DNA of 64,000 nt from Numida meleagris (taxonomy: Eukaryota; Chordata; Aves; Galliformes; Numididae), in NCBI RefSeq assembly GCF_002078875.1, contig NC_034411.1, forward strand, positions 6,751,986 to 6,815,985. The letters are read 5' to 3'. The notes beneath the pieces were generated by a model. The model searched no databases, was not told where the DNA came from, and saw only the letters and a list, made by a program, of their open reading frames with translations. This document shows, piece after piece, positions 49,275 to 60,450 of the stretch. The first letter of the stretch is position 1. Each line of letters starts with the position of its first letter. Position numbers and translations under genes: made by a program.

Positions 49275-49795
49275 GAAAAATCACCAACTGCCCTCCCCCT
49301 CCTTCCATGCTAAGAAAACCATGCCCTATAAACCACAGAGAAGATGCTATACCCTTAACTCTGCCCGACAGTTCACATTTGTCCTGCTGACCTCACTAGG
49401 GGATTTTTCATCCTCTTGTTTTCTTTCCACACTGTCCTGAGAAAGCACACATACCTCAGTCCAGGAAAGAGGCAGCAGGAAACTATCACTTCAACCCAGG
49501 AAGAGCTGGAACTGTTAAAAGAGCCTGATAAAATGATGTGCACGAGTGCTGAGGTGTATTTCACCATTTGAAGGCTATTTATGGAAGAGCAACTGTTATT
49601 TCTTCACGTTTCAATTTGTATATCATTGATGCAGCATTCTGAGATTGACAGGTTGTTATCTTAATTATCTATCATTTATTATTACTGTCATTTTTGTTGT
49701 GGTACTACTTTGGTACTAAAGCGAGGAACTCAATCAGATTCTACAACTAAGAGTGTAGGATTGTCCCAAGGAATTGTGGGAAGAGGTTTTTGTTT
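49275..49795. other. non-coding, no gene seen
   Basis: C-rich run CTGCCCTCCCCCTCC near 49290. The LINE could continue here in degraded form but I cannot follow it. Confidence 0.45.
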
Positions 49796-49800
49796 GTTGT

Positions 49801-49831
49801 ATAAAATAACACCTCACTGGTGTTATTTTAT
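49801..49831. repeat. perfect 13-bp hairpin, 5-base loop
   Basis: ATAAAATAACACC (49801-49813), loop TCACT, and the exact reverse complement GGTGTTATTTTAT (49819-49831). It is a strong potential hairpin in A+T-rich DNA. Confidence 0.85.
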
Positions 49832-50252
49832 TTATCACCATGAATACATTTAAATGGATTTCCCTGTAGTAGCCATAACATTTATCTTTCTCGATAGTTT
49901 TCAGTAGTTCTGGGAACTGTTTTTCACAGAAATGTCTAATTATTATCACTAGCAATTACATTTATTTATTATGTTTTGCTGTTGCTGAAGGAGCTTCTCA
50001 TGCCATTGACATGCTCTCTTGTACACTATCACCAAAAGACAAATTGGGTTATAATTAAATTGCAGAATAAAATTGTCAATGTTGACATTGTTTCTCTTTC
50101 GTGGGGCAATTTGTAACCATTTACTCTTTTTTCCAGTTTGAAGTTATTCCGTTTCTCTTCCATTTATAGTTTTTAGAAACATTTTTTTGCCATGCTTTCT
50201 TCTCAGCCCTTTTCTCTTTCAATTCCTTTTCTTCCATAAGATCTTTTCTTCT

Positions 50253-50262
50253 CCCCCCCCCC
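50253..50262. repeat. C10 run in a pyrimidine tract
   Basis: Ten C within CTTTTCTTCTC...CTCCCTTTC. Polypyrimidine/polypurine DNA. Confidence 0.85.
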
Positions 50263-51293
50263 TCCCTTTCATATTCTGATAACTTTTCTTCAAGAAAGCT
50301 CCCTGAGCGCCAGCTACAGGCTTGGTCTTCGGCCTCGTTAGCCAGAATTTATCTTTTCTATGTGCCAATTTGGAAAAACTGGTGCAGTGGAAAAAGAGAA
50401 AGGAAAATGAAGAAGTGGAAAATAACTTTCCACCCCAAAGAAAATGTTAAACTTCATCCCTTTCATTACTTTCAATAGCAAGATGCAAAGAGATTTTTAA
50501 AAGTAGCAGAAAGTGGGAATTTCCAAATTTTCACTTCTGATGGTATAAATGAGAAGTTTTGAACAACCAGAAGCGTACAGAAAGGTGGGGCTCTGAAACA
50601 GGCAAAAAAAAAAAAATGCAAAAGCACCATTTTCTTTGAAGGAAAAAGAGAAAGCTTTAAATGGCAATTCGTTTTTTTTTTTTTCTGATGCTTGCTTTCT
50701 GCCCTTCTTTCCTAGAGCATTAGGACACACAAGGGGTTAAAGGTCCAGGAAGAGAGCTAGGGAAGAAAAATCCCTCTGTTAATTGATCTGCCTGTCTGGT
50801 GACGAGGGCCAGCTGAAGCTTGTCAAAAACTGTATAAGCTGAATCAAGCTTGGGGCCCTAAGTAAAATACAGACACCTGGAGTGAGGAGGGGCCGCTCTC
50901 CCTATGTGCAACTATTTAGTTGTTCTTTTAATGTAGGCAGAGAAGGGAAAGGGTCAAGCAGTGCTGAGTCTGGGCTTGAGGGATGTCCAATAGTTTTTCC
51001 ACTGAAAAGAAACAAGGCTATAGCTTGTTAATGGCATCTAATGCTATTATTGTGCTAGTTTGTGTGTACTTCTGGGCTTGCTGGTATATGTTGGAGGCAC
51101 GTTTTGGCGTTGTTGTTTGATGGTCTTACCCATAGGCATGTTGCTGGGCAAGAAGCAGTGGAAACCTTTAGTGAAATGTGCACAACTCAATTTCAATTTG
51201 TGCTGTTTGGGGCAGTGTTCTCAGAGGGAATCCTTTACTTTCTGCCTTCCCCTTCCAGAAGGATGAAGTGATCCAGGGTTTGCCCTAAAAAGC

Positions 51294-51307
51294 TTTTTTT
51301 TTTTTTT
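51294..51307. repeat. T14 homopolymer
   Basis: Fourteen T followed by GTCTCCTCACTTTGTCTC. Confidence 0.85.
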
Positions 51308-52474
51308 GTCTCCTCACTTTGTCTCTGCCTACAGACCCCTCTACCGATGCAATCTGGCTAGGATTCTGCATGCCACTTTGTTTGACCTTGATGACATAAG
51401 TTGACGCATGTACTTTTGAACCTTCCCAAGAATGAATAATATCCCTGCAATAAAATGAAATCCTAGCATTTTTAACCCGCCAAGCCCCTGTGATTGTTGG
51501 GGCCGGGCATGTCAAATGGTGGCTCAGCCGATGGACGCCTGAAATGGAGGTGGATAGATTTCAGCGCAAAACAAACAAGCCATTGAGATCTAGCACTGGT
51601 CCGCTTTTCTCATGATACCTGTGATGAGTACGTCTGAAACACTGAAAGCTTTTTTCATGGGTAGTGGGAGGAGGGAGAGAGGACTGAACAAGGTGCAAAA
51701 GAATAGAGATTTGCAACTGCGGCAGACAGGGTTGCTCGCTGGCTCTGAGGCTGGCAGCTTTCAGGGTTATTGTGTGACCCTCATGGCTCAGATATAATTT
51801 GAAATAGTTCTTTCCCTCCCTTTTGTCCTGAGCTCCCCAATTGCTACAATTTAATTAAAGATGGCCCCCGATTTTATGCCAAGTTCAAACATCCACCAAA
51901 TTCAGAGCACTCAGACCCAGAACTTGAGTATTTCTCTGACTTATGAAGACTTCCATACGCTTTGTCCACTTAAATGGGGAGAAAAACACAAACAAGCAGC
52001 TCTGTCATCATTACTAATGTTAGGTCTCGAGGCTCAGCAACACAACACCCAGCCATGGCAGGAGCTGAGATGTGAGCAGAGGCCTCTCTCCTCCTGGTGC
52101 CAAACTGCCCCCTAAAGCTTGCTCAGAGGCATCCTGACAAGGCATTGTGAAATATTGCAGTCACCTGTGCTGAAATCAAGGTGCAGAATTTGCTTTTTGG
52201 CTTAATTAGTGTGGTGGCTCTGCATTGCTGAAATGGAGGCTTCCAGTAGTTACCTGTGTGTATTATTTGTTGGATGCTGTGAGTCTTTTTTCCTGAGCTT
52301 GTAAGTGTTTTGTCACATGTACTGATGGATGTAGCAGGTTTGCCTAATCATAAAAAAATCACATATTTACAGACATTTTGTATTTAAAATGAAAACAACA
52401 AATAAATACATGTATGGGAAGGACATGTATCTGTTTGTTTAGGTCAGTCAATATAAAATTGTCAGGTCTCACAT

Positions 52475-52491
52475 CATTCATTCATTCATTT
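52475..52491. repeat. (CATT)4 microsatellite
   Basis: Four exact CATT units plus a T. Confidence 0.85.
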
Positions 52492-52938
52492 CAAGCTAAA
52501 GAATAAGTCTACCTTGAATCTATCTTTCATACTTCAGCTTTGTTTTGTTTCTTCAAGAGAAGCGTTGAGGAGAGCTAATTTCAGTTATTCCTGACATTTT
52601 GAATGACCGTTCTTTTCCTCTTGGGAATGGTACCCGGATGTATAATTAGAAAGTTAAAGTGGCTCAGCTAAAGATAAGGATGCTGTGAACTTCACTTTTA
52701 CAATTCCTACCTTGGCCTCCCAGCCCAGCTGATTTAATGGGAAAGAGCCTGCCATGGTCATCAATATTCAGCAGGGAGAGAAGAAGGGGACAGAAGGACA
52801 ACAGTAAAGGTCAGTAGCCTGGGCAGGAGGTGGGACTGCATCGTTGGAGGAAAGCAGGAGTTGTTCAGGGATGTGTTCAGGTAATAAAAGGAAAGCATGG
52901 TGAGCAGATTGCTAGGTGGAATATTTTAGCTTAATAAT

Positions 52939-52955
52939 AAAAAAAAAAAAAAAAA
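52939..52955. repeat. A17 homopolymer
   Basis: Seventeen A preceded by TTAATAAT. The TTAATAATAAA before it resembles an AATAAA context only because it runs into the tract. Confidence 0.85.
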
Positions 52956-53355
52956 TCCATGGACAACCCCCTCCTCCCCATATGAGGCTGATGAAATTTA
53001 TAAGAGAGAGGGAGATGTAACGAGAGAAATTGTTTATTTGTTTGTTTGCCTTTATAAAACCCATTTGGGAGGAACATCAACGAATATACCGTACATCAGT
53101 TATCTGCCTCATACCAGTTACACTGATGCTGGAGACATCCTTTGTTAGAAATTAATGTATGTAATAAAGTTTTACATTTTTCATATGTTTTGAAGTATGT
53201 GGGCCATAATTCTTTTGACTACATAATTACCTTTTGTACACAAGAAAAATGAGGTGCTTAGTCCTAAGTAAATAACCTCAAAACAAACCAAGAAAAACAG
53301 TTGCATCTTTTTTATCTTCTGGGTCTTGCACAATAAATATTTTGTTAGAAACTTT

Positions 53356-53415
53356 AAAAAAAAAAAAAAGTTATATATCCTCAATATAATTTTGCTTTAT
53401 AAAAAAAAAAAAAAA
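53356..53415. repeat. paired A14 and A15 tracts
   Basis: A14 (53356-53369) and A15 (53401-53415) are separated by 31 A+T-rich bases. They may reflect duplication of a simple tract. Confidence 0.85.
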
Positions 53416-53559
53416 GAGCCCCTCTAGGAGCACATTGAAAAAGATGCTGAAGTTAGCTAGGGAAAGAAATGCATTATTTTGTGACATTTTTAGGTACAGG
53501 AAAAAAATAGTTTCTGGAAGTGCTTGGCTGGTTAATCATGTTAGGTGAGTTTTCGCTTC

Positions 53560-53830
53560 CTTCACCTCTGGATCGCTGTGTTCATCAGAAAGCTCCAGTA
53601 AATTAATTTCAGAAGAGCCCAGATCATCTCGTGCTCTCCCTTTTCTGTCACCTGTCCCACTAAATGAGCGTGAAGCCGGGACTGAGGAGCCGGGGCGATG
53701 CGAGGCCATGTGGGAAGGGCAGTCTGGTCAAACCAGGCGGTGATGGAGAAGCTCTCACTGCAAATCAAGCCGGCTTTATTTTGATTGCTAATGGCAGGCG
53801 TTTGAAAATCATGAGATAACCTCCCAAAAG
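53560..53830. promoter_or_regulatory. candidate conserved non-coding element (weak)
   Basis: A unique block with AGTAAATTAATTTCAG, CCCACTAAATGAGCGTG and CCGGGGCGATGCGAGG. It shows moderate G+C with several CpG. No coding homology. Regulatory interpretation is inference. Confidence 0.2.
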
Positions 53831-54359
53831 TCAGATGGCTAGCTTATGTATCATGCCAGAAAAAAAGAGAAGAGTCTGTGCTATGGGTTGGTTTTTTTTT
53901 TTTCGTTCTTTTGGGACTCTCTTTGTTTCTGACCCGAACTTTCCGGATGATGTTAATTTGGATTGCTAAAGCTCTTTTCTTCCTGAGGACCAGAATCATG
54001 AGATTTTCTTTTAAAGAAAAGAAATTAGGATTGGCAGAGGTGACAACAGTAGCGTATGTTCCCCAACCTGTAGGCAGCTGCAATTAGGGGTCGCAAGTGG
54101 CTGAGCTGGCCGGGACATGACTACTGCCCTCGTTTACTCCTGCAAGGAAGGAGCCCCAAACAAGGTTGCAGCAGTTTTACCTCTTCTAATCTTCAAGAAC
54201 CGAACTGATGTCAACCCAGGGTCACATAAATACAGAGACAGTAAAAAGGGGAGGAAGGAATTCTTTGGGGAAAAAAACAGAGATACGCATTTTTGAACTA
54301 AAATGAAATAAACTGCTCTTGAGCAGAATTCGGGGAGTCACACTGGGTTGGGCACTGAC

Positions 54360-55250
54360 TTAAATAAATCAATTAAAGTACTGATTTAAGTTAAACCAAT
54401 ATGCTAGCGAGGCCTTCGGTTTTCATCTTTCAAAGACTTATGTGCATGCTTGGCTGAACAGTGGGAGTGATTATCTGTGTAATTCATGGTAGGAATACGG
54501 CCTTATTATTTAAGGATTCCATTGTATAATATATACTCTATTTGCAGATCGTTGCCTCTGTGCAGGTTTCTGTGGAGCTGGAGCCACTTGCTCGGGGTGA
54601 AATGTGTTCCCAGCTCCTCCGCCCACCCCATGCACTCCCACCCGCGTTCCCTCCTCATCCCATTGAGCTGCACCGGTGGGACCTGCCGCTCCTGCAGAGC
54701 CGGGCCATTTTTTATAAATATGTAAATAAAATTTACCTCCTCTCACTGACCCCTTGAAGGGCCATTTTTGGCCTGCAGCAAATATTTATGTGCGAGCTGT
54801 AAACCCCTGAAACTGAGGGGTTATAGTGGAAATGCTGACAGAGTATTAAGAGACCTTTAACCCTTGGTTTAGCAGCCCCTGCTATAATTACAGGTCTGTA
54901 TGTTATTTTCAATAGCGCTCGTCATGACCTTCCCTCTATTTTTTAATTATAGTAGAACCTGTGAAGGGAATTGTTACTAAGTTGGGGTTCCCATCGCTCT
55001 AAATTCAGTCTTTTTTAAGCACGTAAACAGCTGAAGAGGCAGGATTGGGATAATAGCCTTGCCTTCTGCCTTTCCCTCCCTATCCCTCCCTCTTCTCTGG
55101 ACTGTGGTTCCAGTTGTGCCTAAGCCCTGAGTGAAATGAATGCCATGATTTGATCCTCCCGAGTCCCCCGCGAGCGCAGAAACTGGCTGTACAATAAGCA
55201 TCAAAGGTTAATGAACAAGGGGAAAAGTTGACATTTTATTTGGTGGTTGA
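54360..55250. promoter_or_regulatory. candidate conserved non-coding element cluster
   Basis: A long repeat-free block. It includes forkhead-type GTAAATAAA (54722-54730), AATATTTATG, ACCTTTAACCC, CTATAATTACAGG, TTTTTAATTATAG, and a 7-bp hairpin AACCCCT/AGGGGTT (54802-54822). Short homology-free open frames overlap on both strands. The density of distinct transcription-factor-like cores makes this one of the better enhancer candidates in the window, but I cannot test conservation. Confidence 0.3.
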
Positions 55251-55309
55251 AATCCAAATGGAAAAGATGAGTTTCAAGAGGAGCTCTCCATTTTTTGTCT
55301 CCTTTCTTC

Positions 55310-55323
55310 TTTTTTTTTTTTTT
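55310..55323. repeat. T14 homopolymer
   Basis: Fourteen T at the end of a CTTTCTTCT pyrimidine run. Confidence 0.85.
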
Positions 55324-55329
55324 AAATAT

Positions 55330-56435
55330 CTGCATCTGGAGGTAGGTCCTATCAGACCCTAGAAATGTCTCTTTAAAAATGTTTGTGAATGCGAACCACT
55401 GGGCTGTAGCGTGCAGTTTAAGGAGAGCAGCTGGAATACATTTTTCAAGCAGCGCTGTCATTCCTTGTGCTGGCTTCTTTGTGCTCTCCCCGCACTGGGG
55501 AGGGAGGAAGCTCGCGGAGCAATGAGGTCCGTCCTCTTTTGCTGCTGACCCATAGCAGTTGAGTGACCTGCCTGCACTCAAAGTGGAAAAATGCCCCATT
55601 CTCATTAGCCAGGAAGTGTCTTCTTGGGCTTTCCCAGCTGTCCCCTGCAGAGGCTCCTTCGGCCTTGGTTGCCCAAGCTAAATGATGCTCAAGTCACTCA
55701 CTGAGCCTGCAGCACACAGGCAATCCCTGAGGTGTAGGGTTATTTTACAGCTCGGTGTACGATTGCTGGAGGGGCAACACAGGGACATGCATTTCTCCAG
55801 CTGGCGAGCATCTTCTGCAGCCCAGTGGTGACCTAGGTATCTCTGTCTACTGCTGGGGGAGAGAGCGGTGCGTAGCATACCCATGGCTCTCTGCAGAAGG
55901 CTTGTATTAAGGTTTAATAGTGGAGTGGCAGCATGTAGCCTGGAGAAACTCCATTCTTAAGCTTTAGGCTAGGGGAAAGCCTTCTGAGCTGAGCACTGAC
56001 TTCTACCATGAGACCAGAACCCTGGATGTTGCCAACATGAGCCTCACAGAGCGGAAGAAATGGCGGCAGAGAGCAAAGTTCCCGGCGTGGAAGAGCACAG
56101 TGGCTGCTTGCCCTGCAGCACTGGCTGAGTGTTTTAAAAGAGGAGAAGGAAAAGGGATGTGCTTTGTGTCAGGAGTTTTCCTGGAATGCTCTGGCTTTCT
56201 GCTCAGGGCCTCAGAAGGAGCCCCAGGAAGGGTGCGGGCTCTGTGCTGGCTCTCGTCCCCTCGGGGAGCGGCAACTTTGCTGTTCTTTCCGTATCTCCCA
56301 AACCGATCCACAAATTGAACCTTTGGAACGGTTTGGGTATTTTCTTTTTTAATGGGAGTGATAGATTGGCCTTCAGTGGCTGAATGACCTTTCTGTTCCA
56401 GTCTAGACAGCTGTGGAGGGTTTGAGAAGCATGAC
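55330..56435. other. non-coding, locally G+C-richer, no gene supported
   Basis: Frames on both strands around 56000-56460 stay open because of higher G+C and a CpG-containing patch (56045-56290). The longest (- strand, 56464 to 56003) begins at GTG and has no recognisable domain. Confidence 0.45.
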
Positions 56436-56439
56436 TGGA

Positions 56440-56760
56440 TCAGGCCCTTAGGAAATGCTTTCACTAAAGCACTTTATGTACATTCGGAGAGCTCATGAAT
56501 CACCGGGCTTTGCAGATAACTTTACCCTTAAAATATAGTGGATTATGTTCATTTTAATATTTACCTAGGTAGAATGCAGAGCGTGTGGCCATGAGGCGTA
56601 GCACGGCGCTGAGCGATGGCTTGTCTGCATTGTTTATAGATGAATAATTAGAGTTGCTGCGCCGAAGCTGTGGGATGGGGACTGAGCTGGCTGGATATTT
56701 ATTTACATGACTCGGAGAATGAAGCTGAGTTTGAACCATAACTTACAGGTGTTATTCTTT
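56440..56760. promoter_or_regulatory. candidate conserved non-coding element
   Basis: Unique sequence with TTTTAATATTTACCTAGG, GATGAATAATTAGAG (TAATTA at 56645-56650) and TATTTATTTACATGACTC. There are no repeats. Inference only. Confidence 0.25.
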
Positions 56761-56764
56761 CTCT

Positions 56765-57580
56765 CCCCTCCATCCCCTTCCCTGAAAATGCAATTTCAGA
56801 GTATCCATAGCTTCTTTACACTGTATCTTGACACTACTTATTTTGAACACCATCTTCCTCTGGCTGAGGTGTAAGGAAAATGAATTAGCACAAGCTGGTG
56901 CAGGTAATTAATATTGTGTGGGCGAGAGAGGGAGAAGACTTTTCAAATGGCTTGCAGTACATTTATAAATCTGTCCTACAGTGTTCACTGCTTGTACTTG
57001 AGTCTCAGAATGCTCTGCTACCCTTCTTGTACCACCTTGTGGAACTGACTGCTGTTTCCCATTTGATGACATCATCAGGGTAGGGTGTTTTACCCGCTTT
57101 AAGTGATTTTAGAACTTACATTGTGTGTTTACATGTAAATACTGCTGATATATAGCTATAAATAAAATAGCACATTGATGAAATGTATGAGCTTTTGTCC
57201 AAGAACATTGAATATTTTGGTAGACAACAGGAGACGACATTTTATGATGGTGCCATCTCTGTAGGCTGTGCCAATATTATCAGTACTTTCTCCAGAATAT
57301 TTTTGTCTGCTATAAAATACGCATTATTATGGATATTAACATTGAAAGCAGGACTGAAAGTAAGGTAAAGCATTTATTCTGCAGACACCTAAATTTTTAA
57401 CTAGTGCAAAATGTGTAAAATATATGAAAAAGTAGACCCTCTGAAATGCTCCAAAATGGAATTAGCATTTATGTTCCCAGTGTGATTATGAAAGTGGATT
57501 TCCACTTCTCCACCTACTCCAATTAAATTGATTAACTAGTCTGTACACAATCATTTTAGCTTATAAAGTGGAAAGCATTT
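56765..57580. other. non-coding, no gene seen
   Basis: A+T-rich unique sequence. No repeat family or homology recognised. Confidence 0.5.
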
Positions 57581-57584
57581 TAAG

Positions 57585-57665
57585 GGAGGTGTGGCACGGA
57601 AAGATTAAGCCACTTGCACAAGGTGACACACAAGGAAAAGGCCAAATAGAGCCCAAAGTCTTACC
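57585..57665 (+). mobile_element. MIR-type SINE core remnant
   Basis: GGCACGGAAAGATTAAGCCA, then CTTGCACAAGGTGACACACA and AGGCCAAATAGAGCCCAAAGTC follow the MIR core (ggaaaggttaagtgacttgcccaaggtcacacag...gcagagctgggattcgaaccc). This is the most conserved part of MIR. The copy is short and diverged. Confidence 0.65.
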
Positions 57666-57669
57666 AAGC

Positions 57670-58975
57670 ATTGGGTCGTCTTGACTTGCATTGCACTACA
57701 TACATTTTTCTGTCTGTGAAGAGTTAAAATGCTGATTGGCAACTCCCTATTTTCATATATCTATCCAAAACACATGGAACAGTGCACTTTTTATATGCCT
57801 ATCCTATAATTCAGTGTTTCTTTTGCCTCTGTAAAGGAATCTTGGTTTTTGTATTGGTAGACTCCATTACTACTGTATACGATAGTCGATATTCCTTGTA
57901 CACCCTTATTTCTAAGTGGTATGTTGGCTTTGTTTCAAGGATCTTCACAAACCTGGAGGACAGAGCAGGGAAGTGTGAGCCAGCCAGGAGCCACGTGTCC
58001 CATCAGTGACTGTCCTGCAGTGGGGTGAGCAGTGCTGGGCCCCGCTGGCTGACTCCCTCGCCACACCCCACTGTTTATTGTATCTAAGGGATTCTTATGC
58101 CTTCTTCCATCTTCCATAACGTGCCAGGACTGGAGAAGATGAATTTTTACTGTCATGTATATGGGCATAGAAGTAATATCTGGCTCAGTTCTCCATTCTA
58201 CTTTCTTCCTTTGTAAGTCTACGAAAGCACAAATCAAGACCAGTGGTACTGATATGTAGAGACTTTCCTTTCTTTCTTTCTTGTGGTATCTGCCATTATT
58301 TTTGTGCATATATTTATATGCAGAGTACTAACATGGCACTTGATGTTGTTGAAGGAAGCATTTATTTTATAGAATGCTCAGAAGCAGTTATTTCCTTTCT
58401 GGGGGTGGTTATTTGCTCTTCTGTAATAATTTGTATAATTCCCTAAATGCCAAAGGGATATTCTTCTTGCTAACTCTGGGTAAAATAAAATGTACCAGAG
58501 GAAACCACAGGCTGTATGTTAGGGCAGGTCAGGCAAGGGGCAGGCTGATTTATGCTTCCTGATGACCCAGTGCCATGTAGCATTCAGCAGCACACGAGCC
58601 AGCCCCCGCTTGCCACCCTGCGCGTGGCCATGCAGCAGCCCCCACATGGCCAGCAAGGGGATGGGATGCTGGTTCCTCTTGGTCCTGTGTAAAAGCCAGG
58701 GGATTGGGAGTAAGTCGTGCTCTCCGGTCTCCCGAGTGCTTCCCGAAATCCTAGCTGAGGTGACCCAAGAAAGAGCCAAAGTAAATGAAGGAATCACGTT
58801 TTTTTATGGCGCGCTCATTTTGTTTGAGGGATTGCCAAGTGAGAAATTTCAGTGGGTCTGCGAGTCACCCAGGTGAAGGAGTGGGTTTCTGCCGTATTTT
58901 TCATGTGAGAAAAATGCTGATCTCTAAAGGATCAGGAGCCTTTATTCAGAGTTTGAACTTTAACACTCCTCCAGC
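57670..58975. other. non-coding, no gene supported
   Basis: The 58560-58760 part is G+C-richer and keeps frames open on both strands, but neither product resembles a known protein. Confidence 0.45.
58268..58282. repeat. (CTTT)n microsatellite
   Basis: Nearly four CTTT units. Confidence 0.8.
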
Positions 58976-58979
58976 CTCG

Positions 58980-59290
58980 GATTTTTAATCTTCAAAAGAA
59001 AACAGTCATTTCATGGCGAGTTATGAAACGTGAATTATTTATTCCTCCAGTAAATATGTAATTAGGCATATTTTGAAAATCTGTAATTAATCCCTCACCC
59101 TTTAAACCCATAAGAAGTGCTAATATGCCTCTGAGGTAAGGCAGGTTTCTATAAAGGGCATTATGTAAGCTGTTCTGATCTGTTGTGTAATTACGTTTGC
59201 TGTCTGTAGTGAAAAAAATTCTGGCGAGAATTTGTTGTGGAGGAGAGGGAAGAAAGGAAAAAGCTTCACTACTCACTGAGCAGGAGGCAG
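58980..59290. promoter_or_regulatory. candidate conserved non-coding element
   Basis: A compact block with GTAATTAGGC (TAATTAG at 59059), GTAATTAATCCC (59083-59094, TAATTA overlapping an OTX-type TAATCC), TGTGTAATTACG and a TTATTTATTCC run. Three TAATTA cores lie within about 140 bases. No repeats or coding signal. Regulatory role is inferred. Confidence 0.3.
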
Positions 59291-60029
59291 TTACTAAATG
59301 GTAAGCTTTTCATTTCGGTGTCAGAGTGCATACATTGCACAAGTAAAGCTGCTTTTTTTCTTCCTATATGATGCAGCAAGCTAGCAAGTCTCCATGGTCT
59401 GGGGCCCAAATCCAGAACCCATCAAAGTCAACAGAAGGACACTCTATTGGATTTAGATCGAGGGAAAGAATCTAACTTCTGTACTGAGTTCCAGTCTGCT
59501 TTAAAAGCACCTCACTTCTGTATTGGAGGATTTGGAAATGCATCCTCGTGAGATGTACAGAATGATCTTTCCTTCAGGTTGTCACGGCCCTACAACCCAG
59601 GCACTGCTTTGGATAAAATGGGCAAAATTCAGCAACTTTTCCGTGACACCTTGGGCACACAACGACGAGTTGTCAGACATTCTACAGAGATGAAGAGGAG
59701 TGACACCTCTCCCAGATGGTGTGCAGACAGCAGCAGGGATCAGCGTGAAAGACAGGTGATGGAAGCTTGCTGCTCCACACTGCCCAAGGCTCTCACCTCC
59801 ATAACCATCAGCCCTGCCTCCATAGCCCCAGAGCCAAGAGCCTATTTTGGCATGGCTTTACGCCTTAAGCTCTGCATGACTGTTCCTTTCTTTTGCTCCG
59901 GCAGCTTCCCCACTGGATTTTTTCCTGGTAAAATAGGAAAATCTTCAATCTGAGAAGTACCTTTTGAACCATTTCACATCCACTTTTTCATCCTACTTCC
60001 TGATAACACAATATAAATAAGTATGAGCA

Positions 60030-60041
60030 ATATATATATAT
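60030..60041. repeat. (AT)6 microsatellite
   Basis: Six AT units, then GTATATAC. A short dinucleotide repeat. Confidence 0.8.
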
Positions 60042-60428
60042 GTATATACTCACATACAGTGAAAGAAAACTTTCCAGCTTGACTTTGGAGCAAACAAATC
60101 AGTTGAGAAGTAAAGTATATTTGACCTGACTAATTTCACTGTTGTGGCAAGCCCAAGGGCAGATTGCTAAGATCTAATGTGGTTTCAGTTTGGAACTGCT
60201 GGACACATTTTAAGAGCCTTTCACTAACAGCAACTGCCAGAGCCATGTCACTTCACTGTGAGAGTCTCTTGTCTTTTTGACTTCATTAAGAGGACAAGTG
60301 CACCTCACTACTTGAGCCGATAAAAGGAAGTAGAGGTTTAAAGGTCACTGAATGCCGTTTTGGAGAAAAATGGGCACACTGGCACTTAGGAAAGGAGTCA
60401 ATAGGCCCTTTCCCACGACACTGTTCCT

Positions 60429-60450
60429 CCACGGTAAAGCATTACCGTGG
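60429..60450. repeat. perfect 9-bp hairpin, 4-base loop
   Basis: CCACGGTAA, loop AGCA, TTACCGTGG. Both arms contain CpG, uncommon in this CpG-poor region. Confidence 0.75.

Larger units (their letters stand above)
49835..53550. other. non-coding stretch with simple tracts
   Basis: No gene recognised. The 50760-50890 part (GTTAATTGATCTGCCTG, CAAGCTTGGGGCCC) is unique and could be regulatory. Simple tracts inside are listed separately. Confidence 0.45.

Noticed and set aside
56003..56464. 153-codon open frame on the - strand
   Set aside because: It begins at a GTG codon, lies in a locally G+C-rich patch where stops are rarer, and has + strand frames open across it. No homology recognised.
59579..59953. 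124-codon open frame, +
   Set aside because: It starts at TTG, which is not used by vertebrate genes in general, and the product matches nothing I know.
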